DNA of 47,765 nucleotides, taken from assembly GCA_031280235.1 (NCBI GenBank), contig JAITHA010000021.1, positions 1 to 47,765 of the forward strand, in the 5' to 3' direction. The DNA comes from Puniceicoccales bacterium. Its GTDB lineage: Bacteria; Verrucomicrobiota; Verrucomicrobiia; Opitutales; UBA953. Below the pieces are notes generated by a model, which was not told the origin of the DNA, did no database searches, and saw only the letters and a program-made list of their open reading frames with translations. The position numbers and the translations under genes are program-made. Positions within the stretch are counted from its first letter, which is position 1. Each line of letters begins with the position of its first letter. Shown here piece after piece: positions 11,501-17,427 of this stretch.

Positions 11501-12683
11501 CAATCTTTCCGGCGAAAGAACCTGCGCCGAAACTCAGTACGCCTGCGCCCGTCTTGGTGAGCGTACCGTTCCCAGAAGGCGACGCACTGAATGTGACGTT
11601 ATTGCCATTGGTATCGAGGTTTCCCCCGTTAGCACCAAAGGAAAGCCGGGAAGAGACATCCGCTGTGTTTCCCGTAGCCCATTGCAGGCCACCCCCGTCG
11701 AGAAGAATTGTGCCGACCGGACCCAAAGTGCCAATGGCTTTGAAGTTGATGTAACCACCTCTGATAGTCGTGCCACCCGCATAGGAGTTTGCTTCGTTGG
11801 TCAACGTAAGCGTGCCACTGCCAGCCTTGATGAGGGCAAAGGAAGTGTTGTTGGCCGCAGCGCCGAAAGACGACTCATCTCCCGTAGCCGGGCCTATTCT
11901 TCCGTGATAAGTCCCGCTTCCGCTCGTGGTCACATAGGTTTTGGCAGGTTCGGTGCCAAGGGTCGTGCTCCCCGCGTGGATACCAAATTCAGCGAGGGCA
12001 GCAACAGCATCTCCCGGAGAGGAAATCTGGGCAAGGTCGCCCGAACTGTTGAGATAGTAGCCGCTGGAAGTCGATGAAGTGACGTCACTGCCGACCGGAA
12101 GGCCCGAAGCGTCCAACAAGGGAAGTTGGGCGGCGAGTTCTCCCCCTATCTGAAGGGTACAGCTGGCGGAATTGGCGCCGATGACCGTTCCAGGCACGCC
12201 GTCCAAAGAAGCAATTTTTGTGACCTCGCCACCAGCACCACTATTCAGGCGAATTCCGCCGGAAAGGATGTTCAGACCGCCGACGCCAAGGATGCTGCCG
12301 TCGGCATTGACGCCAGCATCGGTCCAGCTCAAAAGGAGGCCACGCAAGCCCGTGCCTTGCCAGTCAACGGTGACCTTGCCAAAAAAGCCGCGACCATCGG
12401 AAGCAAAATCAATATGGTCATCGCTCTGCCTGATGATGATCTCCTTGGTAGAGTCGCCGATAAGGATGCCCCTAAAGGTGCTGCCGGAGCCCCCTGCATT
12501 AAAGGTGAGCAAGCCCCCCTGCAAAAGGACGAAAGTGTCGGAAGAATCATCAACGCTCCTCTCCGTCGGAGCACTGAGGGTAACGTCTGCAGCCTGAGAC
12601 GAACTGCCCGGGGCGAAAGCGACAGCGGCAGCAAATAGGACAGTCTTGGCAAGACCCCTATAGAGACGGGATGTATTTCTCAT
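2535..12683 (-). CDS. Giant autotransporter with PATR-type passenger repeats
   Basis: This 3,382-residue protein is a type V secretion autotransporter. A Sec signal peptide is visible at about residues 1-31 (basic start MRNTSRLYRG, hydrophobic stretch, cleavage near SSSQAA). The passenger consists of many beta-helix repeats of the autotransporter-associated beta-strand (PATR) kind, each with a core like GAGTLTLSGTNTYSGGT. The C-terminal ~272 residues (from NSLWFRARAQ) form the beta-barrel translocator, ending in the outer-membrane signature GYRWRF. The passenger should be displayed on the cell surface; an adhesive role is only a guess because no enzymatic domain is visible. The reading frame is open back to 13037, but I chose ATG 12683 because the signal peptide begins there. 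The bases before it (CTCCCTCCTTCCTC) are pyrimidine-rich with no Shine-Dalgarno sequence. The passenger contains near-identical tandem duplications and a diverged repeat of about 721 codons. Confidence 0.93.
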   Translation of the reverse strand: MRNTSRLYRGLAKTVLFAAAVAFAPGSSSQAADVTLSAPTERSVDDSSDTFVLLQGGLLTFNAGGSGSTFRGILIGDSTKEIIIRQSDDHIDFASDGRGFFGKVTVDWQGTGLRGLLLSWTDAGVNADGSILGVGGLNILSGGIRLNSGAGGEVTKIASLDGVPGTVIGANSASCTLQIGGELAAQLPLLDASGLPVGSDVTSSTSSGYYLNSSGDLAQISSPGDAVAALAEFGIHAGSTTLGTEPAKTYVTTSGSGTYHGRIGPATGDESSFGAAANNTSFALIKAGSGTLTLTNEANSYAGGTTIRGGYINFKAIGTLGPVGTILLDGGGLQWATGNTADVSSRLSFGANGGNLDTNGNNVTFSASPSGNGTLTKTGAGVLSFGAGSFAGKIVVEGGTLQFTASTSGIPQCDIKEGGRIYWTRASDTNLLNRKYVFDGGTLEINAQNNGHISSINLSGRGTLIVDSGWTSISGDAGNVQALVFGSSSTVAFGAGSLIDIRSGTINGADNAANAANNMADLNVGPYGRFDMRGLNISFGGITGTGYIVRSQSGTSTLTIGRGVTAEKTHTFAGTITGTNSGVGTMVLDPRSPLDLVKIGAGTQIFTGNFVPTTLRIDGGKVVIGDGAVLSFKSANLGNVTVSAGGTLEFARSSSALTVVQSISGAGNLVKSGSSKVIYSPANNANLAGNITIEGGTLRLENGQYPFSNVNTHTITIKSGATLEYGRADIFGGSEIHMNIPMIIEGTLWNNTGTGYNQLGVVTMKGGTIHATGGYTDQKWQAIGLLGNVTVLHDAADGDAETISAITSDTSGSGLRGIHLGNQRGNNVSAITFNVESKARLNISAQLVNRASDTSAGKLIKAGAGILQLSNVTNSYTGGTEVTGGLINFRAASNFGTGGANVLLNGGGLQWATGVTEDISSRLAALGAGGGTLDTNGNNITLGTSISGTGALTKAGAGTLILSASNSYSGGTKITGGFIQFSNSTSFGGTGANVTLDGGGLRWATSSSADISSRLAAVGTGGGTLDTNGNDVILASDIQGTGKLTKIGVGTLALSGTNAYSGGTEVKAGTIEFSAATNFGGTGANVTLNGGGLRWATSSSADISSRLAAVGTGGGTLDTNGNDVTLASGISGAGALAKVGAGTLTLSGTSTHTGNMTVDAGALKVTGILGNGSYAGNITLTGGPITFDQTDAQTLSGTLSGTGSFTKAGTGALTLTGTNMLSGGMIVKDGGVLAISADANLGVAYDSSTAPNAKLTLGDTTAGTLRFATGATVARPVVLAGTGGVFDTNGTNGTLSGEISGSAPLTKANAGTLTLSGSSTYSGDTTVSAGRLEVTGSLGSGSYAGAIHVTGGVLALNQAGAQTLSGVISGGGTLAKSGAGVLTLSGSNTYTGDMAISGGTLLVTGSLGSGSYAGAIHVTGGVLALNQAGAQTLSGVISGGGTLAKSGVGVLTLSGTNTHTGGATISNGFIHFTTLANLGNGAGNVTLDGGGLRWASGSSVDISNKLAPLGSNGGTLDTNGNDVTLSTRVTGTGGLTKAGVGKLVLAGASTYAGDTTVSAGTLEVTGTLGASASYGGNISLSGTTITFAQGSAQTLSGDITGTGSVVKTGAGILKVAGTVAVPLSLAAGSTLGGTGTVESPLFDAGSKIAPGMDDSIALGSTGTLTLGKVATQVALNDVQLDIFVSGSSSSDKIFVAGDAEFANLEKNTVNVSDVNSMWKAGTYTILEAGGTLSIDPDLLAATVFKYHGVEIGHINTRMGASLALVGKTLVLTTLPGYSADIAWDVHSQPSAIWDNGFAATANWAESGMSGERFQNGDLVTFANAGTLTRAVRVQTANGGVIAGKMTVTGQGYVFTGGKIAGVSTASIGAISSFADGSLFVASTGEVRFENALYFKEINVQGMATFANEVTAGEPMVVSNGATVVFDTGARFTDGASAILRGIVNQSLVVFNETATKAFGAPISGQGRVVKQGAGVLLLTGANAFTGGVQVEAGTLAIAAEGALGAAYNAFSAPDARLTLGSTAARGVLRLDADAQIVRPITLTGQGGGVDTNGHAVTIAGSLAGTSLAKVGAGTLTVSSAAEVSTSLEISGGTLLLRSELGSGNVFGGSITLANGSELALAQPAEQTLSGDISGVGSLVKTGSNTLILSGSNTFSGGVYAAEGVLAVNSDVALGATAATLTLGDAVVGTAATLRFNGDANIARPIHLAAPTGAIVDTNGHSATLSGALTGAALEKAGDGTLTFGNSTHFTGALTLSRGTVEAGAANVFNALSSIEVHAGALLDLGTYSQSVENAITLAEGGRIHLGTGAALLFIWDASAGARRLDGEVYGAGTVDITAGGRLEVNGQITSAFRLSSGTLSGTGLVAKPAFQPGTRIAPGANGGNSVGTLTLGQVGTTTALNGVEILFDAAPGASDFIIVEGDASFGVVSPNTINITDNGANFWHTGSFPLLAATGTLTTGNLAATVFKYRGVVMDGVSSRVRAQVFSPDGQQLVVETYASANLSLTWDSPASTGVWDKGTSANWREGDVHGLFFNDGDNVRFSSDPNTAQTIHVNTGGAGVIVGGMTLSQSTYIFNGDKIAGLLAASSGLIVADGRLRVDANAIARFNNEVDFPIVDIAGTVTFGTHVAADSFTVAGRVTFGNGGVIAIPAIANSGTVVFDRNSGFSDSYGGRISGGGAVVKTGSGSLSLSGASTFSGGVRIEGGTLVAAHATNGVIDALGTGTVDTGPEPTLIGALRIITPGEIRMPITGAGSVEISASSGTVVFTTAATYTGSTVVRSSTLKLCSTLGTNGVYNAPISLDGGSSLVFAQAYDQVLTGGIIGTGTLTKQGAATLTLADPTQSYKFTKLCNEAGTLLIKGELKADTIENYADLHITAATLPLTPGSAAIVTNTAGARLMADGLIMAREVHNSGLLIAPEINGTVINNASGTVALKKEISRHIVDGTLRNDGLVYFGAFGQSLRIGSLANATPEGIGKYSLEIDFNDPEHSDRIHLADSGNATGQHEFAIRKTFNAATTTRQTTVNLIEGGRIDPGARITLEAPVEAGLYTFDIVGDGSAVLRATGLSELAQTIGGATGAGTFATAWFGQLDNINKRLGELRVRPSQQALDNSLWFRARAQRTNITHGIREVPNFHEYQYGADIGGDKTLTQPNASFSFLVGIHAGYSLTQRTLNASRGKTETSTFASSLYSAWQHKNGLFASATAQAECHDSTLKTTTDRSQFDNFTLGFALELGWHLTFGDAQNPWFLEPSLQGSYAHVFAESYNTRQSLRVRNSDTDIERLGAILRAGKTFSLESSGTLVPYLKLGAEYRGGQGGAVRVLSPAATERWTPDFDGALVQFGFGLTWQSPDTAHQVHFDYEATHGSRTNSPWTLNAGYRWRF
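8343..8684 (-). repeat. Near-identical 135-bp direct repeat in the autotransporter passenger
   Basis: Bases 8343-8477 and 8550-8684 are nearly identical 135-bp units offset by 207 bp (69 codons), differing at only a few positions. Both encode the segment SGVISGGGTLAKSG and its flanks, including GSLGSGSYAGAIHVTGG. The in-frame spacing keeps the beta-helix register. Such close identity points to a recent duplication or gene conversion and makes the locus prone to copy-number change and assembly collapse. Confidence 0.85.
9301..9730 (-). repeat. Second near-identical direct repeat in the autotransporter passenger
   Basis: Bases from about 9301-9450 recur at about 9577-9726, offset by 276 bp (92 codons), with only scattered differences. 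Both copies encode RWATSSSADISSRLAAVGTG followed by GGTLDTNGNDV. A more diverged relative lies at about 9840-9990. This is a second in-frame tandem duplication, independent of the one at 8343-8684. Confidence 0.8.
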
Positions 12684-12914
12684 GAGGAAGGAGGGAGTTA
12701 AGATTTGATAAATAAGACCGGAGAGGGGTGGCATCCTGACGCGGTGCCCCGAATGTCCAAGCAAAAAGTTCTGACACCTCAAGAATGGAGATTCCGCCTC
12801 CGTTTTTTTGTGTGGAACTTTGGGAGACTTGCTTTGTTGTCCTCCAGAGAAATCCGTGCCTGCCCTTGGCGCAGCCACGCCATATTGCACAAACAATCCG
12901 ACCGGACCACGCAC
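12684..12914. promoter_or_regulatory. Divergent intergenic region between autotransporter and ECF S-component
   Basis: These 231 bp separate two divergently transcribed genes and must hold both promoters if the chosen starts are right. I see no convincing -35/-10 pair, riboswitch fold or operator. A purine-rich run (GGAAGGAGGGAG, 12686-12697) on the plus strand is the complement of the pyrimidine-rich leader of the autotransporter. It lies ahead of a TTG at 12705 that I do not think is a real start. Confidence 0.4.
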
Positions 12915-13448
12915 ATGACATCCTTCGCCGCCACCTCGTCCATCACACTGCCAACCCTGCGCTGGCGCCAACAGAGCCTGTATCTCTGGAGCGCCGCCTT
13001 TGTGGCAGGCAACCTCGCCCTGCCACAGCTGTGCCACCTCGCCAACAACGGGGGCCGCATGTTTCTGCCCATTTACTTCTTCACCCTCGTAGCGGCATCG
13101 GCCTTCGGCTGGCGGGCAGGCGTCTTGACGGCGCTGGCCTCACCGTTGCTCAACCACGCGCTCTTTGGGATGCCACCCTCTGCCACGCTGGTGCCCATCG
13201 TGGCCAAATCGCTATTGATCGCTGCGCTGGCGCCCGTGTTACTGCGCCGCTTCAAACTGCTGCCACTGGCGCTACTGGCCATCGTGCTGGGCTATCAGGT
13301 GCTCGGCGGCCTCTTTGAATGGGCATGGACGGGCAGCCGCGACGCCGCGCTACACGATTTCACCATCGGCTGGCCAGGTATGGCGCTGCAAGTGCTCGGC
13401 GCCTGGGCGGTGCTGTTTCTCGTGAACCAAACCCGCAAAAACCAGTAA
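12915..13448 (+). CDS. ECF transporter S component-like membrane protein
   Basis: This 177-residue protein is almost wholly hydrophobic, with about six membrane segments separated by short loops. The motifs FLPIYFFTLVAASAFGWR, ASPLLNHALFGMP and FEWAWTG resemble small substrate-binding S components of energy-coupling-factor vitamin transporters found in Bacteroidetes and Verrucomicrobia. The ligand cannot be read from the sequence. The frame is open from a TTG at 12705, but I chose ATG 12915 because the extra 70 residues are polar, arginine-rich and unlike a membrane protein. It ends 3 bp before the phosphoribosyltransferase gene, so the two are surely cotranscribed, which hints at a nucleobase-like or related substrate. 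No ECF ATPase or T component is in the window. Confidence 0.65.
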   Translation: MTSFAATSSITLPTLRWRQQSLYLWSAAFVAGNLALPQLCHLANNGGRMFLPIYFFTLVAASAFGWRAGVLTALASPLLNHALFGMPPSATLVPIVAKSLLIAALAPVLLRRFKLLPLALLAIVLGYQVLGGLFEWAWTGSRDAALHDFTIGWPGMALQVLGAWAVLFLVNQTRKNQ

Positions 13449-13451
13449 GAC

Positions 13452-13859
13452 ATGCCTACGCCACTGCGAAGCTTTGCCGACCTGCTGGAGCGCTTGCGCA
13501 AACTCGCCTTTGCCGAGCACTTCGACTGCATCGTCGCCATCGCCAACGGCGGCCTGCTCCCCGCAGCACTCTTGCACGAAAAACTCGGCATCGAGGTAAA
13601 CATCCTGCGCATCAACTGGCGCGACGCCGACAACAAGCCCAAGGGAACCGAGCCCACGCTCTTACGCGAGCCCGACTTTGACTGCGCCGGGAAAAACATC
13701 CTCATCGCAGACGACCGCATCAAAACGGGCACCACGCTCGCCCTCGCCCGCACAGTACTCTCCCGCGCCGCCCTCATCCGCAGCTTTGCCATCAACGGCA
13801 ATGCGGACTACGCCCTCTACAACGAGGCCTGCTTCCCCATGCCCTGGCGCCTCGCGTAA
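13452..13859 (+). CDS. Small phosphoribosyltransferase-fold protein
   Basis: The 135-residue product has a type I phosphoribosyltransferase fold. IVAIANGGLLPAALL near residue 28 resembles the N-terminal loop of xanthine/guanine-type enzymes, and NILIADDRIKTGTTL (about residues 81-95) is the PRPP-binding motif with its two acidic residues. The enzyme would move a phosphoribosyl group from PRPP to a base, but the hood region that sets specificity is very short, so the substrate is unknown. At 135 residues it is slightly shorter than Gpt-type enzymes. It follows the ECF S-component gene by 3 bp, suggesting that uptake and phosphoribosylation of one compound are coupled. The DUF362 gene begins 38 bp downstream. 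Confidence 0.75.
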   Translation: MPTPLRSFADLLERLRKLAFAEHFDCIVAIANGGLLPAALLHEKLGIEVNILRINWRDADNKPKGTEPTLLREPDFDCAGKNILIADDRIKTGTTLALARTVLSRAALIRSFAINGNADYALYNEACFPMPWRLA

Positions 13860-13897
13860 AAGAACCGCGCGCAATCACCACCCAACACCACACCACC

Positions 13898-14863
13898 ATG
13901 CTCCAAGACAGACGTACCTTCATCAAAGCCGGAGTCACCCTCGGCACCGCACTCTCCCTGGGCGATCCCGGCGACCTTTTCGCCGCGCCCGCCAAGACCA
14001 ACACCAAAGTAATAACGGGCCCCGACGGCAGGCCCGTGCTTGTGGCCGTGCGCGATGGCGAACGCGCCGCAATGCTCGACCGCGCTCTTGAAGCGCTGGG
14101 CGGCATCGAGCGTTTCGTCAAAAAAGGGCAGACAGTCGTCATCAAACCTAACGTGGCCTGGGACGTGCCGCCCGAACGCTCTGCCAACACGCATCCCGAC
14201 ATCGTCGGGCGCCTTGTCGAACTCTGCCTCAAAGCCGGGGCAAAAAAAGTCTCCGTGTTTGACCACACCTGCGACAACCCGCACGACAACTCACCCAGCT
14301 GCTATGACCGCAGCGGCGTGCGCCCCGCCGTATTGAAAGCCGGTGGCGAAATGGTGACAGGCAACGACCGCAGCCTCTACCGCAAAGTGGAGATACCCAA
14401 CGGCGTGCGCCTCAAGGAAACGGAGATACACTCCCTTATCCTCGACAGCGACGTCTTCATCAACGCACCCGTGCTGAAACACCACCACGGCACGACCATC
14501 ACCGCCGCCATGAAAAACCTGATGGGCGCCATCTGGGATCGCCGCTTCTACCACAGCAACGACCTGCACCAATGCATCGCTGATTTCTTCGCGCTACCCA
14601 AGCTCAGGCCCGCCCTCAACATCATGGACGCCTACGCGCCGATGAAGCAAAACGGTCCACGCGGCAAAAGCGAAAAAGATGTGCTCCCGGGCGTGAAAAC
14701 CCTGTTAGCCTCGCCCGACATCGTGGCGATAGACGCTGCCGCCTCCAAAATACTCGGGCACGCAGAAGACAGCATCCCACACGTGAAAATCGCCGCCGAC
14801 GCGGGCTATGGCGTGTGCCAGCTCGACACACTGAAAATCGAGCGCGTCCGTATGACGGCCTGA
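13898..14863 (+). CDS. Tat-exported DUF362 domain protein
   Basis: This 321-residue protein begins with a twin-arginine signal (QDRRTFIKAGVTLG, residues 3-16) and then a hydrophobic stretch, so it should be exported folded to the periplasm. The body matches the DUF362 family: VVIKPNVAWDVPPERSANTH, CLKAGAKKVSVFDHTCDNPH and APVLKHHHGTTITAAMKNLM are typical. The biochemical function of DUF362 is not settled. Some members are fused to ferredoxin domains, but no 4Fe-4S cysteine cluster is present here. It sits 38 bp after the phosphoribosyltransferase gene and 16 bp before the lptE-like gene, so the four genes from 12915 to 15437 probably form one transcript. The family call is firm; the role is unknown. 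Confidence 0.85.
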   Translation: MLQDRRTFIKAGVTLGTALSLGDPGDLFAAPAKTNTKVITGPDGRPVLVAVRDGERAAMLDRALEALGGIERFVKKGQTVVIKPNVAWDVPPERSANTHPDIVGRLVELCLKAGAKKVSVFDHTCDNPHDNSPSCYDRSGVRPAVLKAGGEMVTGNDRSLYRKVEIPNGVRLKETEIHSLILDSDVFINAPVLKHHHGTTITAAMKNLMGAIWDRRFYHSNDLHQCIADFFALPKLRPALNIMDAYAPMKQNGPRGKSEKDVLPGVKTLLASPDIVAIDAAASKILGHAEDSIPHVKIAADAGYGVCQLDTLKIERVRMTA

Positions 14864-14879
14864 CCCGAGTACACAAACG

Positions 14880-15437
14880 ATGGAAAAACTGACCCGAAGG
14901 CGCAGCCAGCAGCGACACCGCGCACATGTGAGGCGAGTGCGACTGCTGTTCTTCGCCTTGCCCCTCACGACCCTGCTGCTCGCGGCCTGCGCCCGCTACA
15001 CCCTCGGCACACGCACAAAGCCGCCCTTCTCCACGCTGGCCATCGCCCCGGTGAAAAACGAAACCTCCGCCGCGCAAATGCAGGCCCCTCTCTCGCAACA
15101 ACTCACCCAGCTGCTCTCCCAAGAAAACAACATCCACGTGGTGGGCGACAACAGCGACGTCACCCTGTACATCCACATCACGGGCTACGAGCACACCGTG
15201 GCTGCAACGGATCCGCACGACACCACTCTCGGCAACTCCTTCAACCTGCGCATCCGCGCCCTCTGTACCCTCGTGGACAACCGCACAGGAAAGACCCTCT
15301 TTGAGAAACGGGAAGTCCGCGCCACGACCGTCGCTCACGCCATGAGTGGCTTCACCGCCGTGGAATACCAGACGATGCCTGTGCTGACGCGAGCCCTCGC
15401 CCAAAAACTGCGCGACACTATCACCAGCACCTGGTGA
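14880..15437 (+). CDS. lptE: LptE-like LPS-assembly lipoprotein
   Basis: The 185-residue product has a basic N-terminus, a hydrophobic stretch and the lipobox LLLAAC with acylated Cys37, so it should be an outer-membrane lipoprotein. The mature part (TLAIAPVKNETS, then an alternating strand-helix pattern with TLYIHITGYEHT) fits the LptE / DUF4136-like fold seen in many non-proteobacterial LPS-assembly lipoproteins. LptE supports and plugs the LptD translocon that inserts LPS into the outer leaflet. An OstA/LptA-like protein is encoded about 30 kb away at 44753, and no lptD is visible. The unusually long basic N-terminus (22 residues before the hydrophobic core) might mean translation starts further in, but no other ATG lies close to the lipobox. 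Confidence 0.72.
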   Translation: MEKLTRRRSQQRHRAHVRRVRLLFFALPLTTLLLAACARYTLGTRTKPPFSTLAIAPVKNETSAAQMQAPLSQQLTQLLSQENNIHVVGDNSDVTLYIHITGYEHTVAATDPHDTTLGNSFNLRIRALCTLVDNRTGKTLFEKREVRATTVAHAMSGFTAVEYQTMPVLTRALAQKLRDTITSTW

Positions 15438-15459
15438 AATGCGCCGGAGCAGGGTATGT

Positions 15460-16608
15460 TCAGGCGATTTCCCAGCGGTAGGGATGTTTGGAAAGAAGCT
15501 GGTGGCCCGTCTCTGTGACCAATGCCACATCCTCGATGCGGCACCCACCAAGGCCAAGGTAATACAAGCCCGGCTCGACGGTCGTCACCATGCCGGCACG
15601 CAAGACCTTGGTGCCACGCGGGCTCAAGCTACGCTCCTCGTGGACGTCCAGCCCAAGACCATGGCCCAAGCCATGGAAGAACCCCTCGTGGTAACCATTG
15701 GCGGGGTTGAGGCCCGTGGCATAGCCTTGCGCTTCAAAGTAGGCCGCGACTGCCTTGTGAATACTGGCACCCACCACGCCCGGTTTTATCAGCGAAAGAG
15801 CCAGACGCTGTGCCTCACGAACCGTCTTCACGATACGCCGCTGCGCCGCCGAGGCGCGTCCCTTCAAATAAGTGCGCGTCATGTCACCGTAATAACCCGA
15901 GGCACTCATGCGCGGAAAAATGTCCACGACAATCAGGGCATTGGCCGGAATGGGCCCAGAACCGCTACAATGGCAATCCACAGCTTGATCCCCCGCTGCG
16001 GCAATGAGGCCCGAGACGTTGAGCGCCCCGTGCGCCAGGCAGGTCTGATCGATGGCCGCTCGCAAAAGCTCGGAAGTGAGCACCTTGCCGCCGTGCCAGA
16101 CGAAACCCTGACGGATCTCCGACGCGGCGAGGATTTGCTCCACGGCAGAAAAACCCGCCGAAGCCGCGCGATTCCCAGCACGAATATTCGCCTGCTCACC
16201 CGGGCCCTTGAGGATGCGCTGGGGAAAAAACGGAGCATCGCCGATTTCGAGATGCAGGCCGAGCGCCGTGATTTGCTGGTAAAGGCTGACAGGGAAATCC
16301 GGCGGCACCCGGAAGGTGCGCACCTTGTAGCGCACGGCCAGGGCGGCGATAATATCTGCGAGATTCGACTTGGCGCCCTGCCGCACAAGCGCCTCGCCCA
16401 ATTCCTGCAGGTTCAACACCTCGTCGAGGATGGACTCCTTGCGCGCTCGCGTGACCTCGAGCAACGACATGGCGGCGATGCGCCTGCCATTTGCAGAGAA
16501 GGCCAAAAAGGGATCGCTTGCGTGGAAACGAGAGAACCAAAGCATATCCGCATTGATACTCGGCGCAGCATAGAGCAGGATGTTTGGGGAAGAAGGGAAA
16601 GAAGCCAT
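15460..16608 (-). CDS. M24 family metallopeptidase (Xaa-Pro aminopeptidase-like)
   Basis: This 382-residue protein has a creatinase-type N-terminal domain and a C-terminal pita-bread M24 domain. The dinuclear metal ligands are visible: the aspartates in VVDIFPRMSASGYYGDMTR, the histidine in GLGHGLGLDVHE, and the glutamates in VTTVEPGLYY and CRIEDVALVT. It should remove N-terminal residues, typically before proline, in the cytoplasm. The frame is open to a GTG at 16620; I chose ATG 16608 (MASFPSSPN). It is the last gene of the minus-strand run that begins at 23348 and converges with lptE, with 22 bp between the stop codons and no obvious terminator. Confidence 0.88.
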   Translation of the reverse strand: MASFPSSPNILLYAAPSINADMLWFSRFHASDPFLAFSANGRRIAAMSLLEVTRARKESILDEVLNLQELGEALVRQGAKSNLADIIAALAVRYKVRTFRVPPDFPVSLYQQITALGLHLEIGDAPFFPQRILKGPGEQANIRAGNRAASAGFSAVEQILAASEIRQGFVWHGGKVLTSELLRAAIDQTCLAHGALNVSGLIAAAGDQAVDCHCSGSGPIPANALIVVDIFPRMSASGYYGDMTRTYLKGRASAAQRRIVKTVREAQRLALSLIKPGVVGASIHKAVAAYFEAQGYATGLNPANGYHEGFFHGLGHGLGLDVHEERSLSPRGTKVLRAGMVTTVEPGLYYLGLGGCRIEDVALVTETGHQLLSKHPYRWEIA

Positions 16609-16662
16609 CGGAGAAAACACAGATCATGCGCCCAAAACATGTTCCGCTTCAACCCTGAATCC

Positions 16663-17409
16663 TCAAAATGAATTTCCGTTTTTTCGGATAAGCCAGAAAC
16701 GCGTGTCATCGGAAAACTCGTGAACAGCTGCGTTTTCGACTGCGATGCTGGAGCGCATTTCGCTCAAAAGTATCTCAAATCCACAGCATAAAACAAGCGC
16801 GGCAGTTTCACTTTTTTGGGATGCATGGATGTACATTTTTCCCTCTGGAGTATGATGGTTATAATCGCCAAAAATTTCAAGTTCCGGGTCGTGTTTCCCC
16901 TGTTCCCAGCGTTCGCTCTCCTGGAGCCAGTGGGCGGCATTGCGCGCCGTATCTCGTTCATGGCCGGTGAAAAGCGCAACTCCTCCAAGACAAAGTACGC
17001 GCCACATTTCGCGCAAGACTTTTTTGCGTGATGCGAGGCTAGGAATCATCATTAAGCCGTTAAAACCGAAAATAACGGCATCGAACTCGGCATCAGCAAA
17101 CGGGAGTTGCGTGGCGTCGGCAACGGAGAAGATAATACCTGTTTTCCGGGCTTTATTTATCTCGTGCGCCATTTCGATCATGGGCCTAGAGAAATCCGTC
17201 GCGGTGATGTTTTTCCAGCCTTGCTGCCAAAGCCCGAAGGCGATGCGCCCGGCGCCACAGCCCAGTTCGAGAATGCGCGCTTCCTTGGGAATGTAGCGCT
17301 CGCCTAACAGTAGCTCGGACCTCCAGAGACCCACCTTCCCTACCATGCGTGCATAGGAAAGGACAGTCTCCGGATGGGAAAAATATGGAACGTTGGTAAG
17401 CGCTGACAT
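16663..17409 (-). CDS. Class I SAM-dependent methyltransferase
   Basis: The 248-residue product carries the SAM-binding motif I ILELGCGAGRIAFGL (about residues 45-59), the acidic motif II region ITATDFSRPMIEMAH, and DATQLPFADAEFDAVIFGFN as motifs III-IV of Methyltransf_11/25-type enzymes. The acceptor substrate cannot be inferred. It starts 18 bp after the stop of the exopolysaccharide kinase gene, so it is likely cotranscribed and could modify a polysaccharide precursor; this is inference from position only. ATG 17409 is preceded by GCCAGAAGCGTTC in the gene direction's complement context, with no clear ribosome-binding site. Confidence 0.85.
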   Translation of the reverse strand: MSALTNVPYFSHPETVLSYARMVGKVGLWRSELLLGERYIPKEARILELGCGAGRIAFGLWQQGWKNITATDFSRPMIEMAHEINKARKTGIIFSVADATQLPFADAEFDAVIFGFNGLMMIPSLASRKKVLREMWRVLCLGGVALFTGHERDTARNAAHWLQESERWEQGKHDPELEIFGDYNHHTPEGKMYIHASQKSETAALVLCCGFEILLSEMRSSIAVENAAVHEFSDDTRFWLIRKNGNSF

Positions 17410-17427
17410 CGCGCCAGAAGCGTTCGC

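Noticed and set aside
2600-12600. Possible CRISPR-like array because of regular repeats
   Set aside because: The repeats are coding, in frame, of variable length and without constant spacers; they are beta-helix units of the autotransporter.
12705-12914. TTG start at 12705 with GGAGGGAG upstream for the ECF S component
   Set aside because: The Shine-Dalgarno match is good, but the added 70 residues are polar and arginine-rich and do not fit the N-terminus of a small integral membrane protein. The same purine run is the complement of the autotransporter leader.
12684-13037. Upstream extension of the autotransporter to 13037
   Set aside because: It would add 118 residues ahead of a good signal peptide and overlap the divergent S-component gene.
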